A stretch of 64,000 nt of DNA from Pithys albifrons albifrons (Eukaryota > Chordata > Aves > Passeriformes > Thamnophilidae). The DNA is taken from assembly GCF_047495875.1 (NCBI RefSeq), contig NC_092461.1:43913601-43977600 (forward strand), read 5' to 3'. The position numbers and the translations under genes are program-made. The notes under the pieces were generated by a model, which worked only from the letters and a program-made list of their open reading frames with translations, ran no database searches and was not told the origin of the DNA. Positions 56,371 through 64,000 of this stretch are shown here, one piece after another; the first letter of the stretch is position 1, and each line of letters begins with the position of its first letter.

Positions 56371-56955
56371 TGTTGTGGTTCAACCCCAGCCAGCAACAAA
56401 TCACAGCACGGCTGCTTGTTCTCCCCTGATGGGATGGGGAGAGAATAGGAAGGGTGGCAGTGAGAAAACTTGTGGGTTGAGATAAAGACAGTTTAGTAGG
56501 GAAAGCAAAGCCACATGCACAAACAAAGAAAAACAAGGAATTAATTCACAGCTTCCCATGGACAGGAAGTGTTTGACCATCTCCAGGAAAGCAGGGATAC
56601 ATCATGTGTAATAGTGACTTGGGAAGAAAAATGCTATCCATCGCTCCGAATATCTCCCCCTTCCTCCTTTTCCCCCAAGCTTTATATGCTGAGCATGATG
56701 CCATATGTTATGGAATATCCCTTGGGTCAGATGGGGTCAGCTGTCCTGGATGTGTCTCCTCCAAACTGCTTGTGCACCCCCAGCCTTCTCAGTGACAAGG
56801 TGGGTTGAGGAGCAGAAAAGACCCTAACTGTGAAAGCACTGCTCGGCAATCATGAGTACATCCGTGAATTATCAACGCTAGTTCCAGCACAAATACGAAA
56901 TATAGCCCCATATGCTAGCTACTGTGCAGAAAATTAACTCTGCCCAAACCAGCCA
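56371..56955 (-). mobile_element. Solo LTR, avian ERVL type (older)
   Basis: Plus-strand reading begins 'tgttgtggttcaaccccagc' and has 'ggatggggagagaata', 'gtgggttgagataaagacag', 'tatggaatatcccttgg', and 'ggggtcagctgtcctgg'. It ends 'cccaaaccagcca'. This is the layout of a common avian ERVL LTR, read in reverse. It shares the tatggaata/gtcagctg core with the family B LTRs. Flanks (ACTGC and AACTT) do not match, so the TSD has decayed. Confidence 0.82.
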
Positions 56956-57944
56956 AACTTCAATTCAAATTACTGATTCAATGACAACATTATTTAGATG
57001 ACAATTTCTTTTCAAATTTTGCTACTACCAAAGTTTTTGTCAAGCCCTTTAAATCACACCTGAAACTGAGTAAGATTTGACTCAGAAATTCTGGTGATCT
57101 GTACATTCTCTAGACATAGTCCTGAAGAATGCCTTGTTGTTTCATTTTGTTTGTTTTGCATTATATTTTTTTTGGAAGGAGAAATGCAATAATTGCATTA
57201 CATTTGACTTTACAGGTTGTTCTTCCTTGTTTTTTTATGCACTTATTTTCTGCTTTCATAAACTTATAACCCTTAATGCTATATTTGAGAAATGTCTTTC
57301 AGTTTTCAGGCTGAAGCTCAACTCTCCTTGTTCATGTCATTTGATAGGCATACACTTGAAAAGCAAAAAAAAAAAAAAAAAGAAATTCTTTTTACTTCCT
57401 ATCTGTTTACACAGATGTCATGAAAACATTTTACTGCCCCATTTAATGGGAGGCTACTTCACTGGTATCAAGATTATTTTAAGTGTAGAAAGAGAAATAA
57501 AAACTAAACCAATCAAGTCTGGAGATAAACAGGAAGTAAATTATCACAAAATTTTATTTTCTCTTTGGTTTAGCTTGCTATGGTTTGGAGTTTTTTTCTT
57601 TTCTTCTCTTGCTGTTGTTGCTTGTTTTTTTGTTGTTTGCTTGGTTGATTTTTTTTCTCATATGAACACGTTGTGTTTTGATTTAATTTCAGTCCTAGGG
57701 AATAGATTTCTCAGACATCACACACAACAAAAATATCATCAAATTCTATAGATCACAGAAGCTTAATACTTTAATACTGAAAGTGCAAGTACAAGGTATA
57801 AAGCATACAGGAGTTTGGTGGGTTGGAAAACACTATTAGAATTACTTTAGCATTCCATAGGAGTTCGATCTTTTTTTTCCTGGTTTCCTTTTTTGTTTCA
57901 CGCTGTGCCAGCTAAATTGCAGAGTGCTTTGCTGAATGCCAAAG
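56956..57944. other. Non-coding sequence with T- and A-rich runs
   Basis: About 1 kb. A 205-codon ORF at 57134-57751 (+) spans a poly-A run read as poly-Lys and T-rich runs read as Phe/Leu. I see no domain and treat it as low-complexity chance. Confidence 0.45.
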
Positions 57945-58355
57945 GGAAAGGGAAGGTTTGGCAAGGCAAGGCAAGGCAAAGAAAGGCATGTCACGGGAAG
58001 GAAAACAAAGGCAAAGAAAGGCATGTGAAGGCAAGGAAAACAAAGGCAAGGCAAGGCAAGGCAAAAGGCAAGGTAAAAGTCAAGGCAAGGGAAAAGGCAA
58101 GGGGAAAGAAAAGGGGAAAAGGAAAGGGGAAAGGACAGGGGAAAAGGAAAGGGGGAAAGGAAAGGGGAAAAGGGAAAAGGACAAAGGACATAGGAAAAAG
58201 GAGAAAGGAGAATGAAAAGAGAAAGAAAGGAGAAAGGAAAGGGAAAGGGAAAAGGAAAGGAAAAAGGAAAGGGAAAAGGGTAAGGAAAGGGAAAAGGGAA
58301 AGGAAAGAGAAAAGGGAAAGGAAAAGAAAGGAAAAAGCAAAAGGAAAGGAGGGAA
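57945..58355 (+). repeat. Polypurine tract, degenerate AAGGC then GGGAAA repeats
   Basis: About 410 bp almost purely purine on the plus strand. The left part is built on AAGGC/AAAGGC units, the right part on GGAAA and GGGAAAA units. The long ORFs on both strands are artefacts of this composition. Confidence 0.93.
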
Positions 58356-60404
58356 GCTTTGTTGACATAACATAAATGGAAGACAAGAAGGTGCACCATC
58401 ATCCTGGAGTGCTTGGTTCAGCAGTCGTTCATAAGACACATCAAATTAATTTTTCTGAAAAAAGAGAGACTTACACAGGAGTAGAAACACTTAATACAAT
58501 TTGCTACAAATTTGCTTCAGAGTCTTAATTAAGAAAGATTTTAGCAATCATACAACTTTCTACCTATTTTTAAAATGTTAAAGTGATGAAAATCTTATGT
58601 TAACCCTGCTTTTATTTGAGACTAGCTCCATAGTTTCTTCAGTATAATTACATTGATTTGTCTTAAAAACAAACAAACAAACAAACAAAAAACGAAAACC
58701 CAACCAAACAAAACCCCCCAAAACAACCAACTAAAAGAAAAGAATGGATTTTCTTGGAGTCTTTTCTATTTTAAAAAAGATTTTGTTATTGATTTTAAAC
58801 ACAGACTAGAAAATATACTTTATAAATTTATGTGAACAAAGATGTAATAGCAAATTTCACCAAGTCTTGGTTAAGTCCCTAGTACCTTCTTACTCCTGTG
58901 TGTTGACTCCTCAGTATTGGTTCTTTAGATCTGTACCTTTGAATGTCTTTGGAGATACTGTCTCCAGGAAAAGTCTATCATTTCTGAAGTAGCACATAAT
59001 GAAGAAAAAAATTATTGGGATTTACTTACATGATATCTGGCTGGTATAATATTTTTCTGGCCAGTATCACAGCAGAAGATGCCTTTTCAGCTGTCCAGTT
59101 TTGAGATTTACTTATATATTATGAAAATAGACTCAACATATTCTAATGAATTATTTAAATTCTGAACCTTATCTTCAAAAAATCCCACCTTTGAAAGATT
59201 AAATTTACAGAAAGCATGCTAAAGCTCAGGAAAACATGTGAGGCAGTCTAAATAAAAGGTAAGGAAAGAGGAAATAGTATTAAAAAAGCAAAGGAAAATT
59301 ATAAGGAAAAGACAGTAAATGACTGAGAATAAAACCAGGATTAAGTTTTTATATATTTTAGATATGCTGTATGTACATACATGTACTTATAAGTATGCAT
59401 ATAAAATATACTGATATACATATATATATATGGAGAAGAGTCTGCTTTAAGAAGATGAAAGCAAAAGGAAGAAATGGATTTAAAAAAAAATAAAAATTAG
59501 AGGAGAGGAGGAAAAATTTTAAAAGTAGGACAAGATAATGAAAATGAAGTAGCCATCAAAAGACAATAAAACACAGTCAAATTGAGACCTTACTAAGTTC
59601 AGTAAGATGGGTAAGTTTTGGAAGCATGACTGAATTCCACAGGAAGTAAGTAAGAATGTAAAATTATACCGTAAGATGTAAAAAGAATTATCAAGATTTT
59701 GCATTAGATATTAGACTTCTTCGCAACACCTCTTCCTGGCTTGGGTACCAGAGAAATGGTACATATAATTATGTATAAAGACTTTTAAGAGCTAGCCAAA
59801 TATTTAGAAAAAATTGTTACTGAAAGTAAACTAATATATATTTTATGAATAGTGGCCTTTTTTATTAGAATAGTGTATGTAGTGGTTTCCAGAAAATTGC
59901 AGCTCTTATTTTTTGTAGTTATGCACATACTCAAACTGATAAAAGAGCCTCAACAAATATTTTCTTAAAAAAAAATCATCCCCTTTTTGTTAATATTTTC
60001 TGACTTTGCAAAGAAAACAAGTACCTTTTTCATAAATATTACCTAAAGTTCTTGCTAACCTAACAGTGTTCAATTTTTTAATAGTGCTCACTTTTTAAAC
60101 ATCACCTCCTGTGGGTACAGGAGCAGGCAATTCCCAAATGCCAGAAGTCAAGCAGGCAAGGCAGAAGGCCAGCTTGGCTGAGCAGGGATCTTCACTTGGA
60201 AATAAGGCAAAAAAAGAAGGTGCATGCCCAGTGAAAACAAGGTCTAAGTGACATGGTAGGAATTCAGAGGTACTGCTTGCTGTTGTAGGGAAAAAAAATG
60301 TGTGGCTAAAGCTCAGCTGGAGTTGACAATGGCCAGAAATATGGGGGACAATAAAAAATTTTCTCAAATACATTACTGACAATAGTCAGTATAGAAATAT
60401 CATC
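58356..60404. other. AT-rich non-coding sequence with simple repeats
   Basis: 2 kb. (AAAC)n at about 58665-58691, a TA/CATATA stretch at 59340-59430, otherwise unique. No gene recognised. Confidence 0.45.
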
Positions 60405-60980
60405 AGCCTGTTACAGGATGAGGTCTCTACTCTGCACTGGTGCATCCTCATCTTGAATATTGTGTGCAGTTTGGTTACCACAATATAAAAATATATTAAG
60501 CCATTAAAGAGTGTCCAAAGGAGTGCAAACAAAGATATTAAATGGCCTTGAGGGAAAACCGTATGAGGAATGGCTGAAGCCACTTGGTCTGTTAAGCCTG
60601 AAGAAAAGGAGTTTGAGGAGAGACTTTACTGCAGTCTTCAACTTCTTCATGAAGGGGAGAGGCAGGTACTGATCTCTTCTCTGTGGTGACCAGGTACAGG
60701 ACTGAGGGAATGGTTTGAAGTTGTGTCAGGGGAGGTTTAGATTGGATATTAGAAAGAGATTCTTCATCCAGAGGATGGTTGGGCACTGAAACAAGCTCCC
60801 TATGGCAGTGGTCATTGCACCAAGCCTGATAGAGTTCAAGAAGTGTTTGGATGACACTCTCAGACACATGGTGTGACTCTTGGGGGTGGTCCTGGTCAGA
60901 ACCAGGAGTTGGACTCCTGTGGATGATGCTTGTGCATCATTTCCGACTCAGCATATTCTGTTATTCTGTGATTCTGTGTA
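60405..60980 (+). mobile_element. CR1 LINE 3' portion
   Basis: Sense CR1 of the same subfamily as 45405-46130: 'cttgaatattgtgtgcagtt', 'ggttgaagttgtg'-type block, 'accaggagttggactcctgt', and the ATTCTGTTATTCTGTGATTC end. Diverged, no open frame. Confidence 0.87.
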
Positions 60981-62535
60981 AACCAAGAGAGTTTAATGTC
61001 CTTCTTAATTTTCTTTCTCCCTTCAAAAATAATACCAGGCTTTCTCAAGATGTTTAGAGAAATCAATTTTAAATGATTTTAAAAATGGCAGCAGAACAGA
61101 AGAAAACATTCTCCTTAAATTTTAACATGTACTGATTGTAACCATATTTTTATATTATGGAGTATTCCTTTCTTTTTCCTTGGACGGAAAAGCAAAAGCT
61201 AATTTAATGCTTATTTCTAAAATATTTTGTTATGTTTCACTTTCTAAGTGTTTCCTTCAATTTTGTTCAAGCCACTGAGGAATCAAAATACAACTCTAGG
61301 TAATCTTTGAACCTCACATGGAATGGCTGGTAATGACATCTGGATTTAGGCTTTTGAATAGTGGGCTATTTTCACAAATTACCTCCAAGTTGCTTCACTG
61401 AGAGACAAACATTTAGTCCGATCTCTTTGACAAGCAGAGTGGTTCACAGATAAGATTGTATAAACCCTTCTTAAATTAATCTCTGACATTTCTGAGGCTA
61501 CTTGCAAAGGCTTGTTTAGGGAAGAGAAGCCCACAACCCTGTGCTGTGGGAAACAGCAGTTTAAAGAAAAAATCTGTGTGTTTTGAAGGCACATGAAAGA
61601 AGCAGCACTTAGAGAGGTTTCTTAATAAATAAATATGGAAGAGCTTCAATGCAGTAGAAAAAGCTTAACTTATTTTAAGGTCTATGTTTTTGTAAGATAT
61701 CTACAGGGAAGAAGAAAAGAAAAAAAAGTTTTGGCCTTTTTTGAAGATTGCTTATTTGTTTGTTTTTTATTTTTCAATGTGGTTTAAATGAAGTATCAAG
61801 AAATGGAATATTGCAGAAATTGAATGCCTTACAGGATTCTAATGATTTTCATTATACAACAATGTGGTCCATATTAAATTTTGCATGGCTTTGGATTTAC
61901 TAGGAAAATAAAGTAGGACTATTTTATTTTTTTCTTAAATGGATTTTATGGGATGATAAATAAATAAATCTTGACTTTGATAATGATGAAACCATGAATT
62001 TAATTTAGGCTTGGAATTTTCTTTCAACATAAGTGACTAGAGTTCATATTCTGCAAGAATCTTATTGAAGTAATTGGTGTTACCCTCTGCTTATAGCTAT
62101 GTATGTTGTCAAGTACTGTGCTGAGACTCAAAAGGCTTATTAAAAGTCTAGGGAAGCCTTGGATCATAACCATAGCTGGTGGTGTAGCTCCTTAATGAAT
62201 GGATTTTCATAAAAATTGAGTTATTATCCAGGAAGCCCCTACCCCACTACCACAAGTCTGCACCACAGAATTATATATTGCCGAGTGCCAGAGCTAGGCT
62301 TCCTTTGTATTACAGGCACAGAAGAAAGGAGATGTGGTTTCCTATTTCTTATTTTACTTTCTCCTTCCCCCTGATGCCAAAGGTATTTTGTTCTGATTTT
62401 CACATTTCGTAGATTTTAGGAACACAGTAGTTGTAGATTTTTAGAGGGTTAATATTTCTAACAGTTTAAGTTTAATGCCTTTCTATCACTACCCCTGTCC
62501 CAGAACAGGGAACTTAAATTCCTTTAGTTTGAGAG
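60981..62535. other. AT-rich non-coding sequence
   Basis: 1.5 kb with no gene or repeat family recognised, up to the abrupt start of ERVL homology at 62536. Confidence 0.5.
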
Positions 62536-64000
62536 ATAATGTCCATGGTTAAATCCACCCCTCGGTCTCGTGCCCATTTTTAAGTGACACCTCTGCCCTC
62601 ATGGCCCGAGGCATCATGGGCCCATCGAGCCAAGAACAGCTCTCCCTTGTGCTGCCAGTCCAGATCTGTCTGTGATACTTTCACTTGCACAGCTCGGTCT
62701 GCCTGTTGGTTGTTGAGATGTTCCTCATTGGCCCGATTTTTGGGCACGTGTGCGTCTACGTGGCGGACTCTCACAATAAGATGGGTTTCCCTCTGCGTTT
62801 CCAATTGGTTTTCTTCCATCGGTCTAACCATCCCCAGAGAGCATTGGCCACCATCCATGAGTCGGTGTAGAGGTAAAGCTTTGGCCATTTCTCTCGTTCA
62901 GCAATGTCCAGGGCCAACTGCACGGCTTTAAGCTCTGCAAACTGACTCGACCCACCTTCTCCTTCAGTAGCTTCTGCAACTTGTCGTGTGGGACTCCATA
63001 CAGCTGCTTTCCATTTGCGATTAGTCCCTACAATGCGACAGGAGCCATCGGTGAAGAGGGCGTAGCGTATTTCCTCTTTTGGCAATTGATTGTATGGTGG
63101 AGCTTCTTCCGCACGTGTCACCTGCTCTTCTTCTTCATCTGCTAGACCAAAATTTTCACCTTCAGGCCAGTTCGTGATGATTTCCAGGATCCAAGGGTGA
63201 TTTGATTTTCCTATACGGGCGCACTGTGTAATCAGGGCAATCCACTTGCTCCAGGTAGCATCAGTGGCGTGATGTGTAGAGGCAGCCTGTCCTGACAACA
63301 TCCACTTCAGCACTGGTAGTCGAGGTGCCAGAAAGAGCTGTGCTTCTGTGCCAATCACCTCTGAGGCGGCTTGAACTCCTTCATAGGCGGCTAGGATCTC
63401 TTTCTCTGTTGGGGCATAGTTGGCTTCAGATCCTCTGTAGCCTCGGCTCCATAATCCAAGTGGTCAGCCTCGAGTCTCACCAGGCACCTTCTGCCAAAGG
63501 CTCCAAGACAGGCCATTATTCCCGGTGGCGGAGTAGAGCACGTTCTGTATGTCTGGTCCTGTCCTGACTGGTCCAAGGGCTACAGCCTGAGCAATCTCAT
63601 GCTTGATCTGGTCAAAGGCTTGTTGCTGCTCAGGGCCCCAGTGGAAATCATTCTTCTTACGGGTTACCAAGTAGAGAGGGCTTACGATCTGACTGTATGC
63701 TGGAATATGCATCCTCCAGAACCCTATGGCACCCAGGAAGGCTTGTGCTTCCTTTTTGCTGGTAGGTGGAGACATTGCTGTGATCTTATTGATGACTTCT
63801 GTTGGAATCTGATGGCGTCCATCCTGCTACTTCACTCCCAGGAACTGGATCTCTTGGGCTGGTCCCTTAACCTTACTCCGTTTGATGGCAAAGCCAGCTC
63901 CCAAAAGGATCTGGATGATTTTCTTTCCTTTCTGAAAAACCTCTTCTGCTGTGTCCCCCCCCACAATTATGTCATCAATGTATTGCAGGTGTTCTGGAGC
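62536..64000 (-). pseudogene. pol: Second ERVL pol copy, decayed and truncated (RT to integrase N-terminus)
   Basis: Aligns along its length with 5130-6640 of the inner ERVL, in the same orientation. It enters from the right window edge at RT motif C (YIDD) and runs through RT, RNase H (FTDGS, YTDS) and the HVDAHVPK block. It ends abruptly in the integrase zinc-binding region, with unrelated sequence to the left. Breaks: an in-frame stop in RT at about 63827, another at about 63466, one at 62580-62582, and a deletion of about 45 bp near 62780. The Trp codon that is TGA in the inner ERVL is intact here. It is a related but older lineage. The rest of the element lies beyond the window. Confidence 0.88.

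Noticed and set aside
57134..57751. 205-codon plus-strand ORF
   Set aside because: Low-complexity: poly-Lys from an A-run and Phe/Leu/Val from T-rich runs; no domain, no splice or promoter context.
57842..58439. Several ORFs of 85-186 codons on both strands
   Set aside because: Artefacts of the polypurine tract; the products are Lys/Gly-rich or Phe/Pro-rich low complexity.

Overview
The window looks like a euchromatic, AT-rich stretch of a bird nuclear genome. Three things support this. There are many fragments of CR1 LINEs, with the CR1-type end built from ATTCTGTG/ATTCTATG octamers. There are several solo LTRs of avian ERVL type with 5-bp target duplications. Tandem short repeats are sparse. 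I see no host protein-coding exon I can defend. All recognisable long coding sequence belongs to endogenous retroviruses (ERVs) or LINEs. I cannot name the species.

Positions 2189-17659 hold the centrepiece, two young proviruses nested inside each other, both on the minus strand. The outer one is class II (ERVK/betaretrovirus-like). It has gag, dUTPase-like/protease and pol in three frames linked by two -1 slippery heptamers (GGGAAAC and TTTAAAA), plus an env whose TM subunit has the CX6CC motif. Its two LTRs (about 752 bp) differ at only 3 places. Its env is interrupted by the inner provirus (3638-10468), a class III ERVL-like element. The inner element's 629-bp LTRs differ at one base and are flanked by a 5-bp TSD (TGGTG). 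It has a tRNA-Lys-type primer site, a gag followed in the same frame by pol across a TAG with a hairpin 10 nt downstream, and no env. Its pol carries an in-frame TGA and an Asp-to-Asn change in RT motif A, so this copy looks dead for RT. The outer gag, pro and pol are open end to end.

From 17660 to about 62535 the sequence is mostly unique, AT-rich and non-coding. It is dotted with CR1 fragments on both strands (the longest is an old 2.7-kb EN-RT piece at 30062-32730). There are five solo LTRs with recognisable 5-bp TSDs (22485, 27756, 29406, 33262, 42541), older ERVL LTRs at 39119 and 56371, a 66-bp CT microsatellite and a 400-bp polypurine tract. At 35994-36299 there is a 5S-rRNA-headed SINE-like retroposon with a perfect 11-bp TSD.

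At 62536-64000 the window ends inside a second, decayed ERVL pol copy related to the inner provirus. It has several stops and an internal deletion.
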